Below, piece after piece: positions 1 to 8,040 of a stretch of 29,573 nucleotides of DNA. The stretch's first letter is position 1. The number at the start of each line of letters is the position of its first letter. Where the stretch lies: contig DATCBY010000017.1 of NCBI GenBank assembly GCA_036511595.1, positions 1-29,573 on the forward strand. Direction: 5' to 3'. The stretch is from DASZQY01 sp036511595 (GTDB lineage Bacteria; Pseudomonadota; Alphaproteobacteria; Rhizobiales; Kaistiaceae). The translations under genes and the position numbers were made by a program. The notes beneath the pieces were generated by a model. The model searched no databases. It was not told where the DNA came from and was given only the letters and a program-made list of their open reading frames with translations.

Positions 1-134
1 GGAGTCCCTTCGCCGGTCCGATCACCAAGCAGGACGGTTCGGTTGGCGTTGCCGACGGCACGACGATTGCCGATGGCGACCTGCTCGGCTTGAACTGGTT
101 CGTGAAGGGAATCGACGACAAGATTCCGCAGTAG
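1..134 (+). CDS. BMP-family ABC transporter substrate-binding protein, C-terminal end (partial)
   Basis: Only the last 43 codons lie in the window, read in the frame ending at the TAG of 132-134. The visible tail has the pattern seen at the C terminus of basic membrane protein (BMP/Med/PnrA-like) periplasmic binding proteins: a PF.GPI..QDG block, then a Gly/Asp-rich turn, then a DLL.LNWFVKGID.KIPQ ending. Family members bind nucleosides or similar small solutes in the periplasm and hand them to an ABC permease. That function is family knowledge; the ligand cannot be judged from this fragment. A hairpin resembling an intrinsic terminator follows within 70 bases, so this is probably the last gene of its transcription unit. 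Confidence 0.75.
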   Translation, partial: SPFAGPITKQDGSVGVADGTTIADGDLLGLNWFVKGIDDKIPQ

Positions 135-164
135 TGCGGTAGGTCGGTAGGTCGTCTGAACGAA

Positions 165-200
165 AAGCGGGCGCGCTTCTGGAAGGGAGCTCGCCCGTTT
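165..200 (+). terminator. Probable intrinsic terminator after the BMP-family gene
   Basis: A hairpin is formed by CGGGCG (168-173) and CGCCCG (192-197), extended by GCT/AGC (175-177/188-190) past one mismatch, with a 10-nt loop. It is followed by only three T's, so the U-tract is weak, but its position 30 bases after the stop codon fits a terminator. Confidence 0.5.
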
Positions 201-701
201 CACGCTTGGACCTACTATTGGCGGCTCGTCTGCCCTGCGCGTGGCAATCGACATGGGTTGGCTAGAGGTCCCGCGCCCGCCCGCACAGACCGGTGGCAGA
301 CGGAGTACGTGGTATGAAGAAATCGCCGGATATCGAGACGTCGCCCAACATTTGCGAGCGAAGCACAGCGAATCTGCGCCTGCCCTCAATAAGGGACTCG
401 AAGAGAGCCACGATTTCCTGGAGGCCGCACCGAACCAGCATGCGCGAAGCTGGCCCCACCGCGGCGGCGGGCCGGAGGACCCTCCTAACCCGACCAAATA
501 TTACGCGCTTAGGTAGCGCGGCCGGATCGGCCGCCGCCGGCCGCTTCGACGAGCCCGGAACTGAGAACGAGGCGGCCTCGCATCTGCTCGGCTCGGGACT
601 TCGGAGTCCTGAGCAACGGTGCCTAGAGCTTTCTCTCAGCCAATTTGTTCCGTTACCGCTGCGGTAGAATCCCGAGCGATTGAAGTGGGTCGGGTCAGCA
701 T
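201..701. other. Gene-poor stretch, no convincing gene
   Basis: About 500 bases without a recognisable gene. Open frames exist on both strands (for example 241-516 and 293-667 on the plus strand), but they overlap each other, lack ribosome-binding sites, and give Arg/Pro/Ser-rich products with no recognisable motif. A 13-base inverted repeat, TACCGC-T-GCGGTA, lies at 654-666, and TAGAAT (665-670) overlaps it. This could be part of the xthA promoter, but no well-spaced -35 box was found. Confidence 0.5.
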
Positions 702-755
702 ATGGTCAACAGCGTGAATAACAAGACGCCGGAACGCATCGAGCCGCGGTCGTGA
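702..755 (+). CDS. Micro-ORF (17 codons) overlapping the xthA start
   Basis: ATG at 702-704 opens a 17-codon frame whose TGA (753-755) overlaps the GTG start of xthA (752-754), a GTGA arrangement typical of translational coupling. Its sequence (MVNSVNNKTPERIEP, then RS) is similar to that of a second micro-ORF at 2280-2342, which also overlaps the start of the next gene. Over 703-746 versus 2281-2324 the DNA matches at 33 of 44 positions, and many differences fall in third codon positions. Whether the peptide is made is unknown. The alternative is that it is a diverged repeat with no coding role. Confidence 0.4.
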   Translation: MVNSVNNKTPERIEPRS

Positions 756-1567
756 AAATCGCGACCTTCAATGTGAACGGCATCAACGGCCGGCTGTCCG
801 TGCTTCTGCGATGGCTCTCCGAGAGCAAACCCGACGTTGTCTGTCTCCAGGAGCTCAAGGCGGCGGATGACAACTTTCCGGCCATTTCGCTTCGCGATGC
901 CGGCTACGGCGCAATCTGGCACGGCCAGCAGAGCTGGAACGGTGTCGCCATTCTGGCGCGAGATACTGATCCGATCGAGACCCGCCGCGGTCTCCCGGGC
1001 GACCCCGACGATAGCCACAGCCGATACCTCGAGGCAGCTATCAACGGCATTATTGTCGGATGCCTTTACCTTCCAAATGGGAACCCGGCACGCGGACCGA
1101 AATTCAAATACAAGCTGCGTTGGTTCGAGCGGCTTGCCAAGCACGCCGCTAGCCTCTTAGCGCTCAGGATCCCTGTAGTTCTGGCGGGAGACTACAACGC
1201 GATCCCGACCGAACTGGATGTCTACAAGCCCGAGCGGTGGAAGAAGGACGCACTGTTTCGGCGCGAGGTGCGCGAGGCGTTTGCCAACCTGGTCGGTCAA
1301 GGTTGGACCGACGCAATTCGGTCTCTGCATCCCGACCAGCGGATCTACACGTTCTGGGATTATTTCCGGGATGCCTACCGTCGCGACGCTGGTCTCCGCC
1401 TCGACCATTTCTTGCTCAGCCCCGCCGCCGCAAGACGTTTGACGGCAGCAGGCGTGGATCGGGTCGTTCGGGGATGGCCGAAGGCGAGCGATCATGCACC
1501 GGCATGGATCGAGCTATCCGACGGTCCGAACTCGCGGGCGGGCAAACAGCGGAGGAAAGCGCCCTGA
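752..1567 (+). CDS. xthA: Exodeoxyribonuclease III
   Basis: Exonuclease III-family AP endonuclease (271 aa) of the endonuclease/exonuclease/phosphatase fold. The family incises DNA 5' to abasic sites and removes 3'-blocking groups in base-excision repair in the cytoplasm. The expected catalytic and metal-binding residues are visible: N7 in the TFNVNGI start, E34 in LQELK, Y106 in LYLPNGNP, D147 and N149 in GDYNAIP, D218 in LDHFLLS, and the D247-H248 pair in the ASDHAP motif. Length is normal. The start is taken as GTG at 752 because the protein begins exactly where family members do; the codon overlaps the stop of a 17-codon upstream ORF, suggesting coupled translation. The C-terminal ~17 residues are Arg/Lys/Gly-rich and look unstructured. 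Confidence 0.95.
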   Translation: MKIATFNVNGINGRLSVLLRWLSESKPDVVCLQELKAADDNFPAISLRDAGYGAIWHGQQSWNGVAILARDTDPIETRRGLPGDPDDSHSRYLEAAINGIIVGCLYLPNGNPARGPKFKYKLRWFERLAKHAASLLALRIPVVLAGDYNAIPTELDVYKPERWKKDALFRREVREAFANLVGQGWTDAIRSLHPDQRIYTFWDYFRDAYRRDAGLRLDHFLLSPAAARRLTAAGVDRVVRGWPKASDHAPAWIELSDGPNSRAGKQRRKAP

Positions 1568-1764
1568 TGCCACAAGACCTGGCATGGCTGGCGTCGACGG
1601 TCGCGCGCCGATGCTTGGGAAGCGGGGATATTACAAAAAACCGATAGCCGCCAAGTACCGATCAATGAGCATTCGCTGAGGCTCTTTTTGTTTGGCGATA
1701 TTGTGCTTCGAGGCGAATCTGGCGAATCACAAGCCGGTAACGAAATCGAAGCGGAGGGCGACTG

Positions 1765-2231
1765 ATGCGATCCTACGTGCTGTACGCGGCATGGACCCTC
1801 CTAGCAGGGGCGGGGATTCCCCTCATTGGCGTACTGAACAGCGGCATAGCACGCAGCGTTGGCAACCCGTTCACCCCGACGGCGATCATGTTTGCAATTG
1901 CGATGGTTGTGGCCGTCGGCCTCACCTTGCCGCTCTACGGCTATCCCAGGGCTGCCCAACTCGCTTCAGTGCCTCCGGTAAGCTATGCCGCAGGCTTATT
2001 CATCGGCTTCTATGCGCTGTCCGCGACAATCATCATCCGCGCTTGGGCGCAGCCAGCTTCATAGCATTTATTCTGATCGCTCAGCTTCTAACGTCTGCCG
2101 TTGTGGACCAGTTTGGGCTGTTCAGCATGGCGAGACGACCAATCGACATGACGAAGCTGATCGGTCTAACCGTGATTGTGCTCGGTATCTTGATCATGGA
2201 GATCGACAATCTACGGAAGGCTCATTCGTAG
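1765..2231 (+). pseudogene. DMT-family transporter, YdcZ/DUF606 type, frameshifted
   Basis: A small inner-membrane protein of the YdcZ (DUF606) branch of the drug/metabolite transporter superfamily, about 155 aa when joined. The first frame starts at ATG 1765 behind a good GGAGG site (1753-1757) and gives four hydrophobic segments, breaking after an ATIII stretch. The rest is in the next frame and carries the conserved PRLGAASFIAFILIAQL, DQFGLFSM and RPIDMTKLIG segments, ending at 2231. The switch falls at about 2037, where ATC-ATC-CCG would be expected and one C seems missing, so a single-base deletion explains everything. It could be a true recent pseudogene or a homopolymer sequencing error. 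The substrate is unknown; family members are thought to export small molecules. Confidence 0.85.
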
Positions 2232-2279
2232 CCGTCAGCCTTCTGGGTTTGTCTAAGACAACATTGCCTTCGTTGCCGG

Positions 2280-2342
2280 GTGGTCAGCAGCGTGAACGAT
2301 GACACTCCGGAGTGCATCCAACCGATCGGGCGAACCGAATGA
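2280..2342 (+). CDS. Micro-ORF (20 codons) overlapping the next gene's start
   Basis: A GTG at 2280-2282 opens a 20-codon frame beginning MVSSVNDDTPECIQP and ending at TGA 2340-2342. That stop overlaps the ATG (2339-2341) of the downstream small gene (ATGA). The peptide resembles the micro-ORF at 702-755, which overlaps the xthA start in the same way. No strong ribosome-binding site is seen. The substitution pattern between the two copies hints at coding constraint, but this is weak evidence from two copies. Confidence 0.35.
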   Translation: MVSSVNDDTPECIQPIGRTE

Positions 2343-2599
2343 AGAGCCGTACCGATGTCGCGACGCTGCACAGGATTGCGATCGAGGCTCAACGATTGCG
2401 CACGCTCGCGATCAAAGACGGCCTCGAAAGCGTCGCGCAGCTGCTGGAGGCTACGCTAAATGAAGCGCGTGCGGAGTTGGCGCAGCGCGGCGAGCCGCCA
2501 GACCCTCCGATCCCGTCCAACGATTCGAAGATCACGCGTCTCTACGGTGATACACGACCGTCGAGCCGGATCCCCTTCGCGATCCGTGCGCTCATTTAG
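2339..2599 (+). CDS. Small hypothetical protein with helical N-terminal half
   Basis: An 86-residue product not recognised as a named family. Residues 8-48 look like one or two amphipathic helices rich in Ala, Leu, Glu and Arg (VATLHRIAIEAQRLRTLA and AQLLEATLNEARAELAQR). They are followed by a Pro-rich segment (GEPPDPPIPS) and a basic tail. No signal peptide or membrane segment is visible. The start at 2339 is preferred because of its four-base overlap with the upstream micro-ORF; an ATG at 2312 would add nine residues. Neither start has a clear Shine-Dalgarno sequence. Codon use in the helical part is plausible, but the coding call is uncertain. Confidence 0.45.
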   Translation: MKSRTDVATLHRIAIEAQRLRTLAIKDGLESVAQLLEATLNEARAELAQRGEPPDPPIPSNDSKITRLYGDTRPSSRIPFAIRALI

Positions 2600-2725
2600 G
2601 CTGAAAGAGGTTTCAGATGGAATTCGCTGCGATTCCACCGCCGTGTGACCTATTTGTGACCTTTCGCCGCCTGAGGGCAACTCTGTGCCGGTCGCGAAGC
2701 CAACATAACCTATTGATTTAGTTGA

Positions 2726-2802
<77 letters not shown>

Positions 2803-2811
2803 ACGGCGCGG

Positions 2812-2840
2812 ACTATAGGGTCCGGCCTCAAGTAGCGCAA
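2812..2840 (-). promoter_or_regulatory. Candidate sigma-70 promoter for tRNA-Pro
   Basis: On the minus strand, TTGCGC (2835-2840) and TATAGT (2812-2817) are separated by 17 bases. This would put the transcription start about 3 bases before the mature tRNA 5' end. The -35 box is imperfect. Confidence 0.45.
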
Positions 2841-2847
2841 CGCGCCT

Positions 2848-4131
2848 TCAGGTTGCCGCTGCGATGGTTCGGCGCGTGATCGAAGGCGCCGTGGTCGTCG
2901 GGCGCCGTTGGTTTCGCCGCATCAGCTTCTCGGCGGCAACCGCGCCCCAGAGAATCCCGTAAATGAGGTAGAGGTGCCGCCAATGGTCGTTATCGATCAC
3001 GTTGTGCATCAGAAAGACGTGGCCGAAGTAAACGGCAAAGGCGCATTGGACGATCGGCGTCCACGGCCGCTGGCGGAACAGAAGCCGGCATGACTCAGCC
3101 AGCGTCCACGCGACCAGGATAATGTACGAGAAGCCGCCGAGCCACCCATAGTCCGTGAAGCCCTTCAGCCACATGTTGTGCTGGTCGTCACCAAAAATCT
3201 TGGCAAATTCCCAGGGTCCGAGGCCCAGCGGCTTTTCCTGGATCAGGAAGAAGCCGTTCCACTGGCGGTCGAAGCGGCCGCCGTGGCCGTCGTCGTAATC
3301 CTGCACGACATGGGCGCGGATCTCATAGAGATCGCGGATTGCCGGAACCGAGACCGCGACGGCCAGCAGAAGCATGATCGCGGCACTGCCGGCGAGCAGG
3401 TAGGCGACGAGGCGGAAGCGCACCAGCTTGTTGGTGGAGCTAGCAAAGGCGAGGTACGCCGTGACGAGGACCGCAATCACCGACAGGCCCCAAGCGGCGC
3501 GCGAGAAAGCGAGAAAGATTGCGAATATGATGACAAGCGTGCCGAGGATGGTCCAGACCGAGTCGCGCAAGCGGCGGGTCAGGATGTCGCGCACCAGGAA
3601 GCACAGGGGCAGCACGAGGAACGGCGCGAATACGTTGGGATCCTTGAATGGCCCCATGGCGCGGTCATAACGCTTGAAAAGTTCGGAGTGTGGCAGGACT
3701 CCGAAATAGGCAAGCACCCCGATGAGCGCGGCTACCACGCCAACCGCAACGTACGCGTTGCGTATGAGGCTCAAGCGCCGCTCGGGCGCTTCGGCTATCA
3801 CGGCGGCGAAAAAGATCGACGACGCCACCAGGAACGTCGACGTCATCATGTAGGAGAACGGTCGCGTGAAGTCGCGGACTTGCGTGAAGGCGATCCAGCC
3901 GCCGGCAATATAACAGAGCAGCAGAACCGTATGCGGCAGGCTGTAGCGGTTGAGCCGAAGGCCGCAGAACGCCCAGACAATGGCCGTCCCGATGAGCAGC
4001 ACGTCCGAGGGCGACGGCTCGATGAAGACGAAGCCGCTGAGGAAGACCAGCAGGGCGACGGTGCGGTCGCCGAGGCGGACGCCGCCCGGCCAATGCAATC
4101 GTTCGCCGTCGGCGAGCGCGATCGCGCTCAA
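2848..4131 (-). CDS. O-antigen ligase / Wzy-type polymerase family membrane protein
   Basis: A 427-residue polytopic inner-membrane protein with about ten hydrophobic segments. It has the layout of the O-antigen ligase/polymerase (Wzy_C, WaaL-like) superfamily. Family hallmarks are the FSRAAWG motif near residue 207 and, after a long periplasmic loop rich in charged residues (about 260-310), the DDQHNMWLKGFTDYGW block near residue 315. Such proteins join undecaprenyl-linked oligosaccharide repeats, or attach them to a carrier, on the periplasmic face. Next to a priming transferase and a Wzz-like gene, polymerisation of an exopolysaccharide is the likelier role. The start is TTG 4131, overlapping the upstream TGA by four bases, with a GGAGAG site six bases before it, so translation is probably coupled. 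Confidence 0.85.
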   Translation of the reverse strand: MSAIALADGERLHWPGGVRLGDRTVALLVFLSGFVFIEPSPSDVLLIGTAIVWAFCGLRLNRYSLPHTVLLLCYIAGGWIAFTQVRDFTRPFSYMMTSTFLVASSIFFAAVIAEAPERRLSLIRNAYVAVGVVAALIGVLAYFGVLPHSELFKRYDRAMGPFKDPNVFAPFLVLPLCFLVRDILTRRLRDSVWTILGTLVIIFAIFLAFSRAAWGLSVIAVLVTAYLAFASSTNKLVRFRLVAYLLAGSAAIMLLLAVAVSVPAIRDLYEIRAHVVQDYDDGHGGRFDRQWNGFFLIQEKPLGLGPWEFAKIFGDDQHNMWLKGFTDYGWLGGFSYIILVAWTLAESCRLLFRQRPWTPIVQCAFAVYFGHVFLMHNVIDNDHWRHLYLIYGILWGAVAAEKLMRRNQRRPTTTAPSITRRTIAAAT

Positions 4132-5684
4132 TATGCGCTCTCCGAGTTCAGGAGCTTGAACGGCGTCATCGCCAGAATCTTCAGGTCGAGCAGTACCGAC
4201 CAGTTCTCGATGTAGTAGAGGTCGTGCTCGACGCGATGCTGGATCTTCTCCTCGGTGTCGGTCTCGCCACGCCAGCCGTTGACCTGCGCCCAGCCGGTGA
4301 TCCCCGGCTTGACGCGATGACGTGCGAAATAGCCGTCGACGACTTCGTCATAGAGCCGGCTGGAAGCCTTGGCCTGGAGTGCGTGCGGGCGCGGCCCGAC
4401 CAGCGACAGGTTGCCCCTGAAGACGACATTGAAAAGCTGCGGCAGCTCATCAAGGCTGGTCTTGCGGATGAAACGGCCGACGCGGGTTACGCGCGGGTCG
4501 TCACGGGTGACAAGCCTCTCGGCACGCACGTCCGTCATGTTGGTGTACATCGAGCGAAACTTGTAGACCTCAATCAGCTCGTTGTTGAAGCCGTAGCGCT
4601 TTTGCTTGAACAGCACGGGACCGGGGCTGTCGAGGCGGACCGCGACCGCGACCGCGGCCATGACGGGAGCCGCAAGGACGAGGATCAGCCCTCCGATCAC
4701 GCGGTCGAAAATCGTCTTGGCGACGAAATCCCAGTCCGCGATGGGCTTGTCGGCGACGTCGAGGAACGGAACCTTGCCGACGAAGGAATAGGTGCGCGGC
4801 CGGAAATGCAGCTTGCTCATGTGGGCCGACAGGCGGATGTCGACCGGTAGCACCCAGAGTTGCTTGAGAAACTGCAGCAGCCGATTCTCGGCCGTGATTG
4901 GCAGCGAGACGATGAGCAGGTCGACGTGCGCGATGCGACCGAAATCAACCAGCTCAGCGATGGTGCCGAGTTTCGGATAGCCGGCTACGGTTTTCGGCGA
5001 GCGGTCGTCTTTGCGGTCGTCGAAGATGCCGCAGATGCGGATGTCGTTGCTCGGCTCGCGGGCAAGCGCGTTGATCAGTTCCTCGGCCGACTGGCCACCC
5101 CCGACGATGATTGCCCGGCGCTCCAGCAGGCCCGCGTCGGTCCAGCGGCGAGCGGTAGTGGCGACCCCAACGCGAACGCCGGTGAGTGCAAAGAGCCCGG
5201 CGACGTACCAGGTGGTCACCCAGACGCGCGAATAGGTGTCGCCGGCCTTCGCCAGGAAGGCGGCAATCGCGAAGAAGCCGAAGATCGCCGACCAGCCTAG
5301 GAGCACACGGCCAATACGCAAGAAGCCGCCGCGAAGGACGCCGACCGTGTAGCCGTCGACCGCCTGAATAACCAACACGGCGCCGAGGGCGCCGCCGATT
5401 AGCGGAATGCCGTAGGCGGGGTCGAAGCCCTGGGTCGGGACGACATAGGTCAGGTATATCGCCAACCCGACGGCGAGGAGGACGGCGAATTCGATGAGCC
5501 GCGTTGCGCCGGTGAAGATTACCGGCGACATGGAACGGCCGGAAAGACGCGTGGCGGCGGCGCGGGCGGCCGGGTTCAACGTCGATGTGCGTGGCAGGCC
5601 GGTGGCGAGGGCGACCGTGCCCGTATCGGCTACCGCCGCGCTTGCGGAGACGCCGATCTTCCGATCCGGATGTGTCAAACTCAC
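4128..5684 (-). CDS. Undecaprenyl-phosphate sugar-1-phosphate transferase (WcaJ/ExoY-type priming enzyme)
   Basis: A 518-residue polyisoprenyl-phosphate hexose-1-phosphate transferase, which starts repeat-unit synthesis by moving a sugar phosphate (usually glucose-1-P or galactose-1-P) from UDP-sugar to undecaprenyl phosphate. Residues ~60-190 hold four to five membrane helices; ~195-310 is a Rossmann-like middle domain (RRAIIVGGGQSAEELI); ~325-518 is the bacterial sugar transferase catalytic domain after another membrane segment. The conserved YKFRSM motif is near residue 372, KTSLDELPQLFNV near 410, SLVGPRPHA near 430, and RHRVKPGITGWAQVNGWRG near 455. The start is GTG 5684 with a GGAG site upstream. 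The gene is coupled to the downstream O-antigen ligase-like gene. The exact sugar is not predictable here. Confidence 0.93.
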   Translation of the reverse strand: MSLTHPDRKIGVSASAAVADTGTVALATGLPRTSTLNPAARAAATRLSGRSMSPVIFTGATRLIEFAVLLAVGLAIYLTYVVPTQGFDPAYGIPLIGGALGAVLVIQAVDGYTVGVLRGGFLRIGRVLLGWSAIFGFFAIAAFLAKAGDTYSRVWVTTWYVAGLFALTGVRVGVATTARRWTDAGLLERRAIIVGGGQSAEELINALAREPSNDIRICGIFDDRKDDRSPKTVAGYPKLGTIAELVDFGRIAHVDLLIVSLPITAENRLLQFLKQLWVLPVDIRLSAHMSKLHFRPRTYSFVGKVPFLDVADKPIADWDFVAKTIFDRVIGGLILVLAAPVMAAVAVAVRLDSPGPVLFKQKRYGFNNELIEVYKFRSMYTNMTDVRAERLVTRDDPRVTRVGRFIRKTSLDELPQLFNVVFRGNLSLVGPRPHALQAKASSRLYDEVVDGYFARHRVKPGITGWAQVNGWRGETDTEEKIQHRVEHDLYYIENWSVLLDLKILAMTPFKLLNSESAY

Positions 5685-5799
5685 GCCTACGCTCCGCCCC
5701 AGCTTCCGCCCGGCCAGATGCCTAGCGCGCCGCAGCTAACAAACGGTTGTTCCGATTACTAAAATTCGAAGCGTTTGCGGGAAAAACCGTGCTTCATTC

Positions 5800-6993
5800 T
5801 TAACGCGCCGTCACCACCTGCCGGTAAGTCCGGCAGATCGTTGCGGCCATGGCCTCCACGGAGAAACGCGGGCGGATGTACGCCCTGACGCGTGTAGCGA
5901 CTGCGGCCGCGTCCGCAGGGTTCGCCAGGCTTTGCATCATCGCATCGGCAAGCCGTTCGGCATCGTTCGGCGGCAGCAGGTGGTCGGCATCTGGGCCGAA
6001 GACTTCCGCCAGCCCGCCGACGCGCGTGGTCAGTGTCGGCATCCCGGCCGCTATCGATTCGAGGATCAGGTAGGGCAGCGACTCGTGGCGAGACGGGGCG
6101 ACAACGACGCGCGCCAGTGCAAAAGCTTCGCGCGGGGGCATCGGCGCGCGAAACGTGACGGCCTCCGACAGGCCAAGGTCACGCACCATTTTCTCGTAGA
6201 CCGGTTTCTCGTCACCGCCGCCAACCATCCAGGCTGTAGGAGCGCGTCCAGTCCGATCGCGCACGATCGCCAGCGCGCGAATGAATTCCTCCGGTCCCTT
6301 CAGCGGGCGCATCAAACCGATGAAAAGAAAATCGCGGGCATCGGCGTTTGGCGTGACGGGCACGAATTCTTCGGCGCGCAGGCCGTTCAGCGCCACCGTC
6401 ATCGGCGCTCGCGGCCGGCCGATCTTGGCGACGAAGGCGTCCTCTTCATACTGGCTGACGAAAATAAATGCGTCCGTCATGGAGCTGAGGATGCGTTCGA
6501 ACGCGAAAAAGACCCGCCCGGCATTGGTCTTCGGGTCGAACTGGAGGCTGCCTCCATGCGGCGTGTAAATGCGGGTCACGGGGCTGCCGGTCGCGCGCAG
6601 GAGTGTGCCGATGAGGCGCGCATAAGCTCCGCCCTTGGCGCCGTGGGCGTGCAGCACGTCGGGCTTCAACGCGCGTATTTCGCGCGTGGCGCGCCACGTG
6701 GCGGCAACGTCAGCCGGCGAAATCTCGCGCCGCATCGGAAAGCGATGAATGCCCAGCGAAAGCATCGGCGCGATCCGCTCGAGGATCGTGCCCTCGAAAT
6801 CGCCGCCCGTGGAGGAATCGCAGACGATGCCGACCTGGTGACCCTTCTTCTTCTGTATTTCGGCAAGATCACAGACGTGGCGGAAAAGCCCGCCGACAGG
6901 CGCGCGGAAGCAGTGGACGATGCGGAGCGGTCGCTCGCTGGCGCCCGCGGCAAGCGGAAGGGCGCCATCGAGATGGGGTGCCAGCTGGTTCAT
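5800..6993 (-). CDS. Glycosyltransferase family 4 (GT-B fold)
   Basis: A 397-residue retaining glycosyltransferase of the GT4 type, presumably adding a sugar to the lipid-linked exopolysaccharide repeat unit at the cytoplasmic face of the inner membrane. The N-terminal domain shows the Gly-rich acceptor-side loop (FRAPVGGLFRHV, residues ~29-40) and LKPDVLHAHGAKGG. The C-terminal domain shows FIGLMRPLKGPEEFIRAL, the donor-site region MVGGGDEKP, and the E-x7-E-like motif HESLPYLILESIAAG (about 303-317). The ATG at 6993 has a GGAGG site seven bases upstream. A GGCCGC/GCGGCC hairpin lies in the upstream region (7021-7038). It is separated by 115 bases from the priming transferase and may be co-transcribed with it. 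Donor and acceptor are not predictable. Confidence 0.9.
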   Translation of the reverse strand: MNQLAPHLDGALPLAAGASERPLRIVHCFRAPVGGLFRHVCDLAEIQKKKGHQVGIVCDSSTGGDFEGTILERIAPMLSLGIHRFPMRREISPADVAATWRATREIRALKPDVLHAHGAKGGAYARLIGTLLRATGSPVTRIYTPHGGSLQFDPKTNAGRVFFAFERILSSMTDAFIFVSQYEEDAFVAKIGRPRAPMTVALNGLRAEEFVPVTPNADARDFLFIGLMRPLKGPEEFIRALAIVRDRTGRAPTAWMVGGGDEKPVYEKMVRDLGLSEAVTFRAPMPPREAFALARVVVAPSRHESLPYLILESIAAGMPTLTTRVGGLAEVFGPDADHLLPPNDAERLADAMMQSLANPADAAAVATRVRAYIRPRFSVEAMAATICRTYRQVVTAR

Positions 6994-7300
6994 CGGTAAG
7001 CCTCCGCCTGACGGGGCCTCGGCCGCCCTTGAGCGGCCTAGCGGAATGCGACTAACAATTGCTTTCAGTGATAGCGAAATGCGCGGTCCCTGGTGCTGGA
7101 AAGCAGCGGTTAGGCTTAATGCTCGGGGTCACGGACGCCAGACCCACGCGGCGCGGGTGCCGCGTTGCGGAAATAAAATGCGGGTGACGCATTCACCAGA
7201 TACCCGCAAACCAGTGCCGAAATCGTCGCTGGCGCCCGCGCGGTCGGCGCGGCGGCGAACACAGGACGTCGGGAAATGCAGTACCGCCGATGCGCGTCAC
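6994..7300. other. Intergenic stretch with several inverted repeats
   Basis: No gene is seen. It contains perfect inverted repeats: GGCCGC/GCGGCC at 7021-7038, ACGCGGC/GCCGCGT at 7146-7165, and TGCGGGT/ACCCGCA (7179-7185 with 7202-7208). The last encloses an alternative stem, GGTGA/TCACC (7183-7197). None is followed by a T-run on either strand, so they are not classic terminators. They may shape the 3' end of the lipoprotein mRNA or the leader of the glycosyltransferase mRNA. Confidence 0.45.
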
Positions 7301-7861
7301 TCAGATGAGCCGCTCGCGAACGGTTATGGTGTCGCCGGGCATGACCGGGTCGGAGAGCCGGAGCGTGGCGGTCTCGACGTGGCCGCCGATGCTGCGGGTC
7401 GCCTGAACGGACGACGTATCGGCACGTGCGCTGAAGCCGCCGGCGACGGCAATTGCCTGCTGCACCGTCATGCCGGGTACGAACGCGTATTGGCCGGCGG
7501 CGGTAACCTCGCCCATGGCAAAGAACGGCCGGTATTTGTCGACTTCGACGGAAACGTCCGGGTGGCGCAAGTATCCGTTGCGGAGACGCTGCTCGACGGA
7601 GCCGGCAATCTCGGTCGTCGTGTGGCCGCGCGCCGGAACCCGCCCGATGAGGGGCATGGTGATCGAACCCGCCTGATCGACGACATAGCTGTTGGAAAGA
7701 TCGTCCTGGCCGAAGACAACCACGCGAAGCTGGTCGCCCGCGTCGAGCTGGTAGGGCGCTACCAGCTCGGCATGCACGGCATCGGTAACCAGCGGTGCGG
7801 TGGAGCATCCGGTCAGAAGCAATAAGCCGAGGGGGAAAAGGGAAAGAACGTGCAAGCGCAT
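7301..7861 (-). CDS. Polysaccharide export outer-membrane lipoprotein (short Wza/GumB/ExoF type)
   Basis: A 186-residue polysaccharide biosynthesis/export protein. The N terminus is a lipoprotein signal with lipobox LLTGC (Cys19), placing it in the outer-membrane or periplasmic secretion channel for exopolysaccharide. Residues ~36-110 match the Poly_export domain pattern (YQLDAGDQLRVVVFGQ, VDQAGSITMPLIGRV, NGYLRHPDVSVEV). Residues ~112-165 form one SLBB-like beta-grasp domain (MGEVTAAGQYAF, GMTVQQAIAVAGG). It lacks the C-terminal transmembrane helix of E. coli Wza, as usual for short GumB-like members. It is divergently oriented from the Wzz-like copolymerase gene at 8041, its expected partner. 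Confidence 0.93.
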   Translation of the reverse strand: MRLHVLSLFPLGLLLLTGCSTAPLVTDAVHAELVAPYQLDAGDQLRVVVFGQDDLSNSYVVDQAGSITMPLIGRVPARGHTTTEIAGSVEQRLRNGYLRHPDVSVEVDKYRPFFAMGEVTAAGQYAFVPGMTVQQAIAVAGGFSARADTSSVQATRSIGGHVETATLRLSDPVMPGDTITVRERLI

Positions 7862-8040
7862 CGCGGGCTCGGCCAGAAGAGGGTCAGGGCGCTGTTCTGG
7901 ACTATCCGGCCCGTATGGTTAATCCCGCGTAAAGAGGCGTGCTTGCGACGAGCGGTGCTGCGCGCGTCGTTAACGATCCGCTTACCATAACAACTGATCA
8001 TTGCTGACGAACCGCACTCCGATGCCTTGAGTCTCTTTTC
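7862..8040. promoter_or_regulatory. Shared divergent promoter region of the export lipoprotein and Wzz-like genes
   Basis: 179 bases between divergent start codons, noticeably AT-richer than its surroundings. It contains GTTAAC (7969-7974) and the pair TATGGT/ACCATA (7914-7919 and 7984-7989), which could be a widely spaced inverted repeat. The 11-mer TTAACGATCCG here (7970-7980) recurs at 12471-12481, upstream of the Flp pilin gene. No convincing -35/-10 pair was identified. Confidence 0.45.

Noticed and set aside
241..667. Overlapping ORFs of 91 and 124 codons after the BMP-family gene
   Set aside because: No ribosome-binding site, mutually overlapping frames, compositionally biased products.
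1568..1679. Short frame ending YYKKPIAAKYRSMSIR after xthA
   Set aside because: It only reads as an extension of an out-of-frame xthA shadow; no start signal or similarity recognised.
3178..4215. 345-codon plus-strand open frame opposite the O-antigen ligase-like gene
   Set aside because: Low-complexity Glu/Asp/Arg/Gln-rich product with no family motif; the minus strand encodes a clear polytopic membrane protein.
5932..6999. 355-codon plus-strand open frame opposite the GT4 gene
   Set aside because: Shadow of the glycosyltransferase frame; Arg/His/Asp-rich with no motif.
7116..7808. 230-codon minus-strand frame overlapping the export lipoprotein
   Set aside because: The other frame has a lipobox and the Poly_export pattern; this one is Arg/Pro-rich without motifs.
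7919..7936. CtrA-like site (TTAA-N7-TTAA type) before the Wzz-like gene
   Set aside because: The second half reads TAAA rather than TTAA; too weak to call in a single copy.
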